Below, piece after piece: positions 1 to 7,794 of a DNA stretch of 32,688 nt. The notes beneath the pieces are model-generated. The model was not told the DNA's origin and ran no database searches. It worked only from the letters and a program-made list of their open reading frames with translations. Location of the stretch: positions 1 to 32,688 of the forward strand of contig DATKAO010000079.1 of assembly GCA_035498015.1 (NCBI GenBank). Reading direction: 5' to 3'. Each line of letters opens with the position of its first letter. Positions within the stretch are counted from its first letter, which is position 1. Position numbers and translations under genes: made by a program. Source of the DNA: Myxococcota bacterium (GTDB lineage: Bacteria; Myxococcota_A; UBA9160; SZUA-336).

Positions 1-588
1 GCGCGGGGCCGCGTCGCCGATGCGCTCGATCTCGAACGCGGGCAGCGCCGCCAGCGCGCGCCCCTGCGGGTGCGCGGCCCACTCCTCCGGGCTGCGCATC
101 ATCGCCGCCACCGCGCCGGCGCCCGCCGCGGCGGTCTCGAAATCCTCGCCCTTCCAGCCCGCGAGCTTCTCCTGGACCGACTCGCGCGTGTCACTCGCGC
201 CGAGCAGACTCACCACCGCGCGCCGGTGGTGCGGGAAGTTCGTGTGCAGGCGCACGAAGCGGCCGTCGCCCGTGCGGTACACGCCGGCGATCGGGTCCCA
301 CATGGGCGGGGTGTCGATGCTCGTGACCCGCAGGTAGCGCTCGCTGCGGAACTCGATCGCCGCGGCGCGCATGTCGACGGCGACGCGCTGCGCGCGGCCC
401 GTGCGCAGCCGCCAGATCTCGGCGGCGGCCAGCCCGGCCGCGGCGATCGTCGCCTGTGCGAACGCGCCGACGCGGAAGGTCGACGGCAATACGGGATCGT
501 CGCCCGCGAGTGACACGCGTGGGAGCGCCGCGGGATCGCCGCCGCCCAGCCGCCAGATCTCGTGCAGCGCGTCCGCCGCCGTGCTCAT
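1..588 (-). CDS. CaiB/BaiF family (family III) CoA-transferase, partial
   Basis: The first 196 codons of a minus-strand gene that runs off the left edge. It starts at the ATG ending at 588, with a GAAGG ribosome site 8 nt upstream. The protein opens MSTAADALHEIWRLGGGDP. Residues 63-80 (TGRAQRVAVDM...) align with the GRGQ-V-V-M segment of family III CoA-transferases such as formyl-CoA transferase. By that alignment, made from memory, the catalytic Asp of the family falls at residue 42, which is Ala here (VGAFAQ). These proteins are often two-domain fusions, so the active Asp may lie in the unseen C-terminal half. The expected role is CoA transfer between an acyl-CoA and a free acid; the substrate is unknown. 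It follows the 144-aa gene and the alpha/beta hydrolase on the same strand. A palindrome sits 38 bp upstream of the start. Confidence 0.85.
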   Translation of the reverse strand, partial: MSTAADALHEIWRLGGGDPAALPRVSLAGDDPVLPSTFRVGAFAQATIAAAGLAAAEIWRLRTGRAQRVAVDMRAAAIEFRSERYLRVTSIDTPPMWDPIAGVYRTGDGRFVRLHTNFPHHRRAVVSLLGASDTRESVQEKLAGWKGEDFETAAAGAGAVAAMMRSPEEWAAHPQGRALAALPAFEIERIGDAAPR

Positions 589-625
589 GCGCCGACCTTC
601 GCGCCCTCGTCGGCGGCAGTCAATC

Positions 626-641
626 TTGATCGTCCGATCAA
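626..641. promoter_or_regulatory. Operator-like palindrome upstream of the CoA-transferase gene
   Basis: The sequence is TTGATCG-TC-CGATCAA: two perfect 7-bp arms with a 2-nt centre. It lies 38-53 bp upstream of the CoA-transferase ATG and overlaps the stop codon of the preceding gene. Size and symmetry fit a TetR- or GntR-type operator, families that often control acyl-CoA genes. No matching regulator gene is visible in the window, so the assignment is inference. Confidence 0.4.
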
Positions 642-1072
642 CCCGGCAAGAAACCGTCGAGCACCTCGGGAATGTGCTCTTCGATCAGCGACAAGAACCT
701 CGCAACGATGCGACGGTAGCGCTCTTCGAGCGATTCGCTCCCCTTCGGCTCGAGACCGAGACTTCTGACGCCTCGAGCCAGCAGCAGCTCGAGCACGCGG
801 AAGCGGAAGCGGCGGCCCCGCGCGTCGACCATCCAACCTTCAGGGACTTCGCCGTTCTCGAGTCGTGCGACAAACAGCTCGATGTCACCCTCGCGATAGT
901 CGTAGCTCACCTCGACAGCGATCTCTCTCTTCTTCAGCATGATCCGCACCTGAGAGATGCGTCGATCTACGATGGAGGTCGGCTCTCCGAATTCGTGACG
1001 CTCCGCAAATTCGGTGAGTGGCGCTCCCGCCTGCGCGATGAACACGTCGATGAGGGCCTGGTCATCCCGCAT
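638..1072 (-). CDS. Unrecognised 144-residue protein
   Basis: A 144-aa protein whose ATG (1072-1070) directly abuts the TAG of the upstream hydrolase gene, so the two are probably co-transcribed and coupled. I do not recognise a family. It is soluble and charged, with no signal peptide or membrane segment. The central part (residues about 40-75) looks like beta strands carrying acidic residues (EVSYDYREGDIELFVARLENG). The C-terminal half (residues 90-140) looks helical, with a basic-acidic mix (LEERYRRIVARFLSLIEEHIPEVL). The third codon position seems less GC-biased than in the neighbours, which could mean weaker selection or more recent arrival. The reading frame is supported mainly by its position between co-directional genes and a protein-like composition. 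Confidence 0.65.
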   Translation of the reverse strand: MRDDQALIDVFIAQAGAPLTEFAERHEFGEPTSIVDRRISQVRIMLKKREIAVEVSYDYREGDIELFVARLENGEVPEGWMVDARGRRFRFRVLELLLARGVRSLGLEPKGSESLEERYRRIVARFLSLIEEHIPEVLDGFLPG

Positions 1073-1954
1073 CTAGCGCGCGAGAAACGCCTTCACGACC
1101 TCCAGGAACTTCTCGAGCTGGTCGTGGTGCACCCAGTGACCCGCCTTCTCCACGTTCACCACCTCGGCATTCTGGAAGAAGCCGGCGCGGCCGTCCTTCG
1201 TGGGATCGCTGGCCCAGCTCTCCGTGCCGCGCACGAGCAGCGTGGGACAGGTGATGCGCCGCCAGAGCGACTGCGCCTCCTCCGAGTTGAACGCGTAGGG
1301 CGAGAAGGCGCGCACGTAGTTGTCGAACTTCCAGGAGTAGGTGCCGTCTTCGTTCTGGTTCACGCCGTGCACGGTCAGGTGTCTGGCGCGCTCGGGCGAG
1401 AGGTGCGGGTTCTCTTCCTGCATGCGCGCGTAGGCCTCCTCGATCGAGGCGTAGCGGCGCGGCGAGCGGCCCGCGAGCTGGCGCATCTGGCCGATCCACT
1501 CGCGCATGCGCTCGTGGATGCCCAGCTTCGAGCGCTCGGCGATCATCGCGGGCGGCGGCCCCAGGCCCTCGATCGCCACCAGCTTCTTCACGCGGTCGGG
1601 ATAGATGCCCGTGTACGACAGCGAGACCGACCCGCCCAGCGAGTGACCGATGATGGTCAGCGGCGCCAGGTTCTTCTGGTGGATGAGCTGCGCGACGTCG
1701 TACACGTAGTCGATCATCCCGTAGTTGGCGCCGGTGACCCACTGTGAGTCGCCATGTCCGCGCAGGTCGGGCGCCAGCACGTGCCAGTCGCGCCGCAGCT
1801 CCTCCGCCACCCAGTCCCAGTTGCGGCAGTGGTCGCGCCCGCCGTGCACGAGCAGGAGCGGCGGCGCGGCCTCGTTGCCCCAATCCACGTAGTGCAGCCG
1901 CAGCCGGTGCGAGAAATAGTGCTGCGAAGCGGGGCCCTGCAGTTCGTGCGTCAT
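1073..1954 (-). CDS. Alpha/beta hydrolase
   Basis: A 293-aa alpha/beta-hydrolase-fold enzyme starting MTHELQGPASQHYF. The same frame is open 70 codons further upstream, but that extension runs into the divergent glutamine synthetase gene and is low-complexity. The ATG at 1954 is therefore preferred, with a CATGAT -10-like box 6 nt before it. Motifs: oxyanion-hole segment LLLVHGG at about 33-39, a PDLRGHGDS loop at 62-70, nucleophile elbow GHSLGG at 103-108 (Ser105) and a probable catalytic His273 in KAGHWVHHD. The acid may be Glu245 in RGTESW. The family includes epoxide hydrolases, C-C bond hydrolases and esterases; the substrate cannot be read from sequence. First gene of the three-gene leftward run. 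Confidence 0.88.
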   Translation of the reverse strand: MTHELQGPASQHYFSHRLRLHYVDWGNEAAPPLLLVHGGRDHCRNWDWVAEELRRDWHVLAPDLRGHGDSQWVTGANYGMIDYVYDVAQLIHQKNLAPLTIIGHSLGGSVSLSYTGIYPDRVKKLVAIEGLGPPPAMIAERSKLGIHERMREWIGQMRQLAGRSPRRYASIEEAYARMQEENPHLSPERARHLTVHGVNQNEDGTYSWKFDNYVRAFSPYAFNSEEAQSLWRRITCPTLLVRGTESWASDPTKDGRAGFFQNAEVVNVEKAGHWVHHDQLEKFLEVVKAFLAR

Positions 1955-1960
1955 GCCCCG

Positions 1961-1966
1961 ATCATG
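1961..1966 (-). promoter_or_regulatory. Possible -10 box of the alpha/beta hydrolase gene
   Basis: On the minus strand this reads CATGAT, 6 nt before the ATG at 1954. Spacing matches the other leaderless-type -10 boxes in the window, but the first base deviates from TANNNT. No -35 element is evident. Confidence 0.3.
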
Positions 1967-1976
1967 CCAGATGTTG

Positions 1977-1982
1977 TAGCTT
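1977..1982 (+). promoter_or_regulatory. Leaderless-type -10 box before the glutamine-synthetase-family gene
   Basis: TAGCTT, ending 6 nt before the GTG at 1989, with no Shine-Dalgarno sequence in between. The same hexamer at nearly the same distance precedes the DUF971 gene on the other strand. It supports GTG 1989 over the ATG at 1998 as start codon. Confidence 0.45.
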
Positions 1983-1988
1983 CCGATC

Positions 1989-3392
1989 GTGCCGAGGATG
2001 GGAACCAACATTCCGGGTCGACTCTCCAGGGCCGAGCTCGAAGAAGCGATCCACGCGGGCGAGATCGAGACGGTCGTGACCGTCGTTCCTGACCTGTACG
2101 GCCGGCTCGTCGGCAAACGCATCACGGGTCGCTTCTTTCTCGCCGAGACCGCCGAGCACGGCATGCACGTCTGCGACTATCTCTTCGCGTGCGACATGGA
2201 GATGGACCCGACGCCCGGCTACGCGTTCACGTCGTGGGACAAGGGCTACGGCGACGTGCTGTGCAAGGTGGACTGGAACACCCTGCGGCGCGCGACCTGG
2301 CTCGAGAAGAGCGCGCTCGTGCTGTGCGACGTGTTCGACGAGGACAGCGGAGAGCTCGTGTCGGTCGCGCCGCGCAACGTGCTGCGCCGCCAGATGGAGC
2401 GCGCGCACGAGCTGGGCTTCGTGGCCATGGGCGCCTCCGAGCTCGAGTTCTTCGCCTTCAAGGAGACCTTCGAGAGCGCGCACGACAAGGGCTACGACAA
2501 GCTCGACACGTTCGGGAGATACGTCGAGGACTACCACATCCTGCAGGGCACGAAGATCGAGGCGCTGAACGGCGCGATCCGGCACCACCTCGACAACTCG
2601 GGCGTGCCGGTCGAGTTCTCGAAGGGTGAGTGGGGCCCGGGCCAGCAGGAGATCAACCTGCGCTACTGCGAGCTCGTGGAGATGGCCGACCGGCACGTGG
2701 TCTACAAGAACGCGTGCAAGGAGATCGCGGCCGGTCTCGGCCTGGCGATCACGTTCATGGCCAAGTGGCACGCCGAGATGGCGGGCAACAGCATGCACGT
2801 GCATACGAGTCTCTGGGACCGCGCGCTCTCGGCGAACCAGTTCGCGGGCGACGACCCGCTGCCCGGGAGTCAGCTGCGCGCAGCGCCGCTGTTCCGGCAC
2901 TGGCTCGCGGGTCTCTTGGCGCACGCGCGCGAGATCGCGCTCTTTCTCGCGCCCACCGTGAACAGCTACAAGCGCTTCGTCGAGGGCACGTTCGCGCCCA
3001 CCGCGATCGGCTGGTCGGTCGACAACCGCACCGCCGGCTTCCGCATCGTGGGTCAGGGCAAGAGCCTGCGCAGCGAGTGCCGCATTCCAGGCGCCGACGC
3101 GAACCCGTATCTCGCGTTCGCGGCGCTGCTCGCGGCCGGGCTCGAGGGCATCGAGCGCAAGCTCGAGCCGCCCAAGATGTTCGAGGGCAACCTGTACACC
3201 GCGGAAGGCCTGCCGCAGGTGCCGCGCAGCCTGGGCGAGGCGATCGCCGCGGCCGAAGGCTCGACCTTCCTGCGCAAGGCCTTCGGCGACGATGTGGTCG
3301 AGCACTATCTCCACTTCGCGCGGGTCGAGAAGCGCAAGTTCGACGCGGCAGTCACGACCTGGGAGCGCGCGCGCTACTTCGAGCGCATCTGA
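1989..3392 (+). CDS. Glutamine-synthetase-family ligase (PuuA-like)
   Basis: A 467-aa protein with the two GS domains. An N-terminal beta-grasp part (about 15-110) contains PDLYGRLVGKRITG. The catalytic domain runs from about 115 on. Visible motifs: metal ligands in ASELEFF (149-155, Glu151/Glu153), GPGQQEINLRY (217-226, Glu221), NSMHVHTSL (267-275, His270), VEGTFAPTAIGWSVDNRTAG (331-350) and RSECRIPGADANPYL (361-375). The N-terminal DLYGRLVGKR loop is of the type found in gamma-glutamylpolyamine synthetases and related GlnA3/GlnA4-like enzymes. There is no adenylylation-site motif. The likely reaction is ATP-dependent gamma-glutamylation of an amine rather than ammonia assimilation (inference). 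A C26 hydrolase follows after 8 nt, as in the Puu pathway. Start GTG is chosen because of the upstream TAGCTT box; ATG 1998 is the alternative. Confidence 0.9.
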   Translation: MPRMGTNIPGRLSRAELEEAIHAGEIETVVTVVPDLYGRLVGKRITGRFFLAETAEHGMHVCDYLFACDMEMDPTPGYAFTSWDKGYGDVLCKVDWNTLRRATWLEKSALVLCDVFDEDSGELVSVAPRNVLRRQMERAHELGFVAMGASELEFFAFKETFESAHDKGYDKLDTFGRYVEDYHILQGTKIEALNGAIRHHLDNSGVPVEFSKGEWGPGQQEINLRYCELVEMADRHVVYKNACKEIAAGLGLAITFMAKWHAEMAGNSMHVHTSLWDRALSANQFAGDDPLPGSQLRAAPLFRHWLAGLLAHAREIALFLAPTVNSYKRFVEGTFAPTAIGWSVDNRTAGFRIVGQGKSLRSECRIPGADANPYLAFAALLAAGLEGIERKLEPPKMFEGNLYTAEGLPQVPRSLGEAIAAAEGSTFLRKAFGDDVVEHYLHFARVEKRKFDAAVTTWERARYFERI

Positions 3393-3400
3393 CTGGCGAG

Positions 3401-4126
3401 ATGGGCGCGCGCCGGCCGACGATCGGAATCACGACTTACGGACCGGCGGCGCCCAGCGAGGGCGACCTGGCGCTGATCTCGCTGCCCACCGGCTACGTGA
3501 ACGCGGTGGTGGCCGCGGGCGGCACGCCGGTGCTGCTCGCCGCGAGCGCGCTGCCGGCGCGCGAGCTGCTCGAGATCCTCGATGGCCTGGTCGTAGCGGG
3601 CGGCGGAGACATCGCGCCCGACGTCTACGGCGGCCGCGGGCACGAGACCATCTACATGGTGAATCCCGCGCGTGACTCGTTCGAGCTCGAGCTGGTGCGC
3701 GCCGCGCTCGAGCGCCCGCCGTTCCCGGTGCTCGGCATCTGCCGCGGCATGCAGATCATGAACATCGCCCTGGGCGGCGACCTCACGCCGCACGTGCCCG
3801 ACGAGTTCGGCGAGGCCGTGGCGCACCGGCTGCCGCCGCGGGTGCCTACGACCCATCCAGTGCGCATCGAGCGCGCGGGCGCGTTCGGCGAGATCTTCCG
3901 CGAGTCGGAGCTCCCGGTGTGCTCCTGGCACCACCAGGCCGTGCGCACGCTCGGCAAGGGCCTGCGGCCCATGGCATACGCGCCCGACGGCGTGATCGAG
4001 GCCGTGTCACTCGAGGGTCACCCGTTCGCGCTCGGCGTGCAGTGGCACCCCGAGATGCAGGCCGCGGAGGACCCCCGGCAGGCCCGCGTCTTCGAGGCGC
4101 TGGTCGAGCGGGCACGAGGGCGGTGA
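3401..4126 (+). CDS. Peptidase C26 / gamma-glutamyl hydrolase (PuuD-like)
   Basis: A 241-aa class-I glutamine-amidotransferase-fold hydrolase. The triad is visible: nucleophile Cys114 in LGICRGMQIMN, and His216 with Glu218 in VQWHPEMQ. An early GGGD segment (67-70, VVAGGGDIAPDVY) and LGGDL (124-128) are typical of the C26 gamma-glutamyl-GABA hydrolase family. It starts 8 nt after the glutamine-synthetase-family gene and ends overlapping rsgA by 4 nt (GTGA). Together with its neighbour it suggests release of a gamma-glutamyl group from a modified amine acid product, as PuuD does. The oxidase and dehydrogenase steps (PuuB, PuuC) are not next to it, so the pathway is inferred only from this pair. 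Confidence 0.88.
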   Translation: MGARRPTIGITTYGPAAPSEGDLALISLPTGYVNAVVAAGGTPVLLAASALPARELLEILDGLVVAGGGDIAPDVYGGRGHETIYMVNPARDSFELELVRAALERPPFPVLGICRGMQIMNIALGGDLTPHVPDEFGEAVAHRLPPRVPTTHPVRIERAGAFGEIFRESELPVCSWHHQAVRTLGKGLRPMAYAPDGVIEAVSLEGHPFALGVQWHPEMQAAEDPRQARVFEALVERARGR

Positions 4127-5010
4127 CCACCGAAGGCACGGTGATCACCGTCCTGCGCGGCGCGGTCGAGGTCGTCGAGGGCGACCGCCTGCAGCGCCTG
4201 CGGCTGTCGGGCGCGAATGCCCACCGCGAGCTCGCGCTCGCGGTCGGGGATCAGGTCACGTTCGATCCCGCGAAGGGCGTGCTGGTCGACGTGCTGCCGC
4301 GCCGCACGCAGCTCGCGCGCCTGCGCTCGTTCGGCCGGCCGAAGCCGCAGGTGATCGCGGCCAACGTGGACCGGCTGGCGATCGTGACTTCGGTCGCGAG
4401 CCCGCCCTTCCGCTCGGGTGCCGTCGATCGCTTTCTGCTCGCGGCCCACGCGGGCGGGCTGGAGGCGCTGTTGGTGGTGAACAAGCTCGACCTCCTGGGC
4501 GAGCACGCCGAGCCCGGCGAGGACGTGCGCGCCTACGAAGGCATCGTGCCGCTCTACGCGGTGTCGGCCGCACGGGCCACGGGCCTCGACGGCCTGCGCG
4601 CCGCGCTGGCCGCGGGAGTCACCGTGTTCGCGGGTCACTCGGGGGTCGGAAAGAGCTCGCTCTTGAACGCGCTGGAGCCGGAGCTCCGGCTTGAGACCGG
4701 CGAGATCAGCGCCAAGTGGGACCGCGGCCGGCACACGACTTCGCGCGCCGCGTACCTGCGGCTCGCCAACGGCGCCGTGGTGATCGACACGCCCGGCGTG
4801 CGCGAGATCGGCACGGGCCCGATCGACCCCGACTCACTCGGCGTGGTGTATCCCGACATCGCGCTGCTCTCGGCGGGCTGCCGCTTCCGCGACTGCCGCC
4901 ACCGCGCCGAGCCCGACTGCGCGGTGCGCCGCGCGGTCGAGGAGAAGCGGCTCCGCCCGGCGCGGCTCGCGAGCTACCACCGGCTGCTGGAGGAGTCTGA
5001 GCATCGGTAG
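4123..5010 (+). CDS. rsgA: Ribosome small-subunit GTPase RsgA
   Basis: A 295-aa circularly permuted GTPase. An OB-fold-like N-terminus (residues 1-65) is followed by the permuted G motifs: G4 NKLD at 120-123, then G1 GHSGVGKSS at 171-179, then G3 DTPG at 222-225. A zinc-binding tail has Cys253, Cys258, His260 and Cys266 (GCRFRDCRHRAEPDC). RsgA binds the 30S subunit and acts late in its assembly. The length fits the family. The GTG start overlaps the stop of the C26 gene (GTGA), with GAGGGCG just upstream as a ribosome site. A longer open frame begins at 3919 but lies inside the C26 gene and is rejected. The coupling to an amine-metabolism pair looks incidental. Confidence 0.95.
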   Translation: MTTEGTVITVLRGAVEVVEGDRLQRLRLSGANAHRELALAVGDQVTFDPAKGVLVDVLPRRTQLARLRSFGRPKPQVIAANVDRLAIVTSVASPPFRSGAVDRFLLAAHAGGLEALLVVNKLDLLGEHAEPGEDVRAYEGIVPLYAVSAARATGLDGLRAALAAGVTVFAGHSGVGKSSLLNALEPELRLETGEISAKWDRGRHTTSRAAYLRLANGAVVIDTPGVREIGTGPIDPDSLGVVYPDIALLSAGCRFRDCRHRAEPDCAVRRAVEEKRLRPARLASYHRLLEESEHR

Positions 5011-5018
5011 CTCATGAG

Positions 5019-5540
5019 TCACCGATCGGTGCCGCCCGCCGAGACACTCCAGGTCGACCACAGCGCGCGCCGGTCGTTGCGGGCATCCGCTTCGGCCAGG
5101 CGGAAGCTGCGCTCCAGGTGGCTCGGGCCGCCGTCCTCGGAGTAGGTCGCCCAGCCGAGCAGCACGTACACCACGTTCAGGTTCGCGCCCGAGCGATCGA
5201 CCAGATAGGCCAGAGCGCGCCCGTTCGCGTCGAGCGGCAGCTCGCCGGGTGTCTCGGGTACCACGTACACCGCGCGCTGGCGCAGCAGCTCGCGGAGCGC
5301 GCGCACGGCTTCGGAGTAGCCCGCCTGGCCGGGGCGCGGCGCAGCCACGTTCCGCAGCCTCACCGCGAGCTCGCGCCGGCCGCACTGTAGGTCGGCGGAC
5401 TCGCCGTCGACCACGCGCACGGCCAGGCACGGGCCGATGCGAGTTTGATTCGACTGTGCGTGGGCCGCGCGTGACGGGAAGGTGAAGGAGGCGAGCGCAG
5501 CCACCGCCACCAGGAGCATCCGAAAGTTTCGCTGGGTCAT
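5019..5540 (-). CDS. Secreted SNase-like (thermonuclease-fold) protein
   Basis: A 173-aa protein with a classical signal peptide: basic start, hydrophobic stretch LLVAVAALASFTF at 9-21, and an AHA-type cleavage site near 28. The mature part has the SNase-like pattern: RLRNVAAPRPGQAGYSEA (61-78), DANGRALAYLV (104-114) and LLGWATY (127-133). In staphylococcal nuclease the active residues are Arg35, Glu43 and Arg87. Arginines are present here (Arg61 or Arg63, and Arg108), but the usual APE motif is APR, so the general-base Glu seems to be lost. It could be an inactive or repurposed SNase domain. It ends 8 nt from rsgA (convergent) and is the last gene of the leftward run from 10878, after a 103-nt gap. 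Confidence 0.8.
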   Translation of the reverse strand: MTQRNFRMLLVAVAALASFTFPSRAAHAQSNQTRIGPCLAVRVVDGESADLQCGRRELAVRLRNVAAPRPGQAGYSEAVRALRELLRQRAVYVVPETPGELPLDANGRALAYLVDRSGANLNVVYVLLGWATYSEDGGPSHLERSFRLAEADARNDRRALWSTWSVSAGGTDR

Positions 5541-5643
5541 GCAGGGCCGTAGAGCAAGCCGGGTGCCGGGCGGGGCGCCCGCTGCGCGCGTCCCGCAGCC
5601 CGCCAGCGCAGCGTTCGCAGGCAGTGACGCGCGTTCGCTGCGG

Positions 5644-7794
5644 CTAGCCCCCTGCGGCCGCGCGCAGCCGCTCGGGAGTCAGCGGCAGGTCGCGCACGCG
5701 CAAGCCCGTGGCGTCGAAGACCGCGTTGGCGATCGCGGCGGCGGTGGGACCCTGTGACGCCTCGCCCGCGCCCAGCCACGGCTGGCCGGGCCGGTCGACG
5801 AGCACGGTCTCGATCTCGGGCACCTCGTCGAAGCGCAGGATCGGATAGCTGTCCCAGTCGACGCTCGTGACTCGCTCGCGGTCGAAGCGTACCTCTTCGT
5901 GGAGCGCCCAGCTCGCGGCCTGCACGAAGCCGCCCTCGAGCTGGTTGCTGAGTCCGTCGGGGTCGACGACCTGGCCGGCGTCCGCGGCGATCACCGCGCG
6001 CTCGAGCCGGATCTCGGCCGTCTGGTCGTCGACCCAGAGCTCGACCCCCACGGCGCACCAGCTCTTCTGATTCTTGTAGCGCGCGAACGCGAGCCCGCGG
6101 CCGCGCCCGCCGCGCGATGGCCGCGCGGCCGCACGCCAGCCGAGCCGCTCGGCGGCGGCGCGAATCACGTCGCGCGCGCGCGGGTCGTCGAGGTGGCGCA
6201 GGCGGAACTCCACCGGATCGACGCGCGCGGCGAGCGCGACCTCGTCGACGAACGACTCGAGCGCGAACACGTTCGCGTAGGCGCCGAGCGCGCGCAGCGC
6301 CGAGGTCCGGAATGGAGCGCCCGGCAGGAAGTGTTTCACCACGCGCCGCTGCGCGAACGAGTACAAAGGGTCCGCGTTGCGGTGGATGCCCGCGTGGTGC
6401 GCGAGCGCGGGGCGCGGCACGGGCGGAGTCATCGGAGGCTCGCGGTGCCAGGCCGCGATCAGCCCCGAGGTGCGCTCGCTGTACGGGATCGCGCGGTTCA
6501 TGTGCGTGTGACTGCGCGTCTCGTGACTCCAGTCCACGACCAGGCCCAGGTCGTCGAGGCTCGCCTCCAGGTCGACCACCATCGCCGAGCCGTACGGCTC
6601 CCAGGCGTGCTCGTCCTCGCGGCTCCACTGCAGGTGGACGGGCGTGCCCGGCAGCGCGCGCGCCACCAGCGCCGCGTCGAATGCCGCGTCGTCGGCGCCG
6701 TTGTGGCCGTAGCAGCCCGGTCCCTCGACGTGAACGAGCCGCAGCTTCTCGGCCGGAAGCCGGAGCGCCTGCGCGATGGCCAGGCGCAGGATCGAAACCC
6801 CCTGCGTGTGAGTCCAGATGGTGAGTGACCCGTCGACCTCGTGCGCCAGCGCCGCCGATGGCCCGATCGAAGCGTGCATCGTGAACGGGCGGGTGTAGCT
6901 CGCGCGCAGCGTGGTGGCGGCGCCAGCGGGCCGGGCGTGCGCGGCGAGCGGCTCGTCGACCGCGCTGCCCTCGATCACCGGGAAGCTCTTGGCCTCCGCG
7001 GCGCGCATGCCCTCATAGAGCGCCGACTGGACGGGAAGCTGCATCCCGCCCGACCAGCGGGCCGCGCGGCGCAGACGCTCGGCGGCGGCGATGGCCTGGA
7101 CCGAGCTGCGGGCCGCGACCGCCACGAAGCTGCCGTCGCGCAGCACGCGCAGCACGCCCGGCATGCGAGTCACGTCCGAGTCGTCGAGCGACTCGAGCCG
7201 AGCGCCCGGCCGCGGCGGCCGCACCACGCGCGCGTGCACCATGCCCGGCAGCCGCAGGTCCTGCACGAACACCGCGGCGCCCGTGACCAGTGACTCGAGG
7301 TCGATGCGCGGCCCGCGCCGGCCCAGCAGCCGGTAGCGGCCCGGGTCCTTGGGCCGCGCCGCGCCGCTCACCTTGCGCTCGAAGCGGCGGCCGCCGAACA
7401 GCTCGAAGTAGTTGGTCTCGGCGTCGAGCCCGGGGGCGGTCACGCGCCCGTCGTCGACCTCGAGCCCGAGCGCCGGCACGCCGAGCCGCGCCGAGGCGAG
7501 CTCGAGCAGGTGCGCGCGCGCCTCGGCCGCGGCCAGCCGGAGCGCCGTGCCGCTCTCCTCGAGCGAGTTGCTGCCCACGGTGTAGAGCTCGTTCGGGCCG
7601 TCGGCCGTGTCGGCCATGCGCATGCGGATGCGCGCGAGAGACACGTCGAGCTCCTCGGCCGCGATGCGCGCGAGCGCGGTCTTGATGCCCTGACCCAGCT
7701 CGACCTTGCCCGTGTACACGGTGACCGTGCCGTCGGTCTGGATGCGCAGCCAGGTGTCGAGGTCGGAATTGCGCTGCAGGCTGGGCGGGATCAC
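5644..7794 (-). CDS. Molybdopterin-binding large subunit, isoquinoline 1-oxidoreductase beta-type
   Basis: A 716-aa xanthine-oxidase-family large subunit. GTG start overlaps the stop of the 2Fe-2S gene (GTGA). Motifs: VELGQGIKT (31-39), GAPFRTSALRALGAYANVFALE (around 490-510), and GAGEASQGPT with catalytic Glu678. The PFRT and GEAS motifs are those of the isoquinoline 1-oxidoreductase/aldehyde dehydrogenase branch. Only the small 2Fe-2S partner is present and no FAD medium subunit (CoxM type) is nearby. IorAB-type enzymes likewise lack FAD and pass electrons to a membrane acceptor. No twin-arginine signal is seen at this start, although the frame is open 22 codons further upstream. The likely reaction is hydroxylation of an N-heterocycle or oxidation of an aldehyde; the substrate is unknown. 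Confidence 0.9.
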   Translation of the reverse strand: MIPPSLQRNSDLDTWLRIQTDGTVTVYTGKVELGQGIKTALARIAAEELDVSLARIRMRMADTADGPNELYTVGSNSLEESGTALRLAAAEARAHLLELASARLGVPALGLEVDDGRVTAPGLDAETNYFELFGGRRFERKVSGAARPKDPGRYRLLGRRGPRIDLESLVTGAAVFVQDLRLPGMVHARVVRPPRPGARLESLDDSDVTRMPGVLRVLRDGSFVAVAARSSVQAIAAAERLRRAARWSGGMQLPVQSALYEGMRAAEAKSFPVIEGSAVDEPLAAHARPAGAATTLRASYTRPFTMHASIGPSAALAHEVDGSLTIWTHTQGVSILRLAIAQALRLPAEKLRLVHVEGPGCYGHNGADDAAFDAALVARALPGTPVHLQWSREDEHAWEPYGSAMVVDLEASLDDLGLVVDWSHETRSHTHMNRAIPYSERTSGLIAAWHREPPMTPPVPRPALAHHAGIHRNADPLYSFAQRRVVKHFLPGAPFRTSALRALGAYANVFALESFVDEVALAARVDPVEFRLRHLDDPRARDVIRAAAERLGWRAAARPSRGGRGRGLAFARYKNQKSWCAVGVELWVDDQTAEIRLERAVIAADAGQVVDPDGLSNQLEGGFVQAASWALHEEVRFDRERVTSVDWDSYPILRFDEVPEIETVLVDRPGQPWLGAGEASQGPTAAAIANAVFDATGLRVRDLPLTPERLRAAAGG

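Noticed and set aside
371-1747. Long plus-strand open frame of 458 codons
   Set aside because: It is antisense to the CoA-transferase, the 144-aa gene and the hydrolase, has a low-complexity Arg/His/Leu composition and no family motifs. It is a by-product of high GC.
5003-5026. ATCGGT...ACCGAT hairpin between rsgA and the SNase-like gene as a terminator
   Set aside because: The stem is 6 bp with a 12-nt loop, and there is no T-run on either strand.
5567-5581. CGGGCG-GGG-CGCCCG hairpin downstream of the molybdenum hydroxylase gene as a terminator
   Set aside because: Perfect 6-bp stem but no T-run follows; such GC hairpins are expected by chance at this composition.
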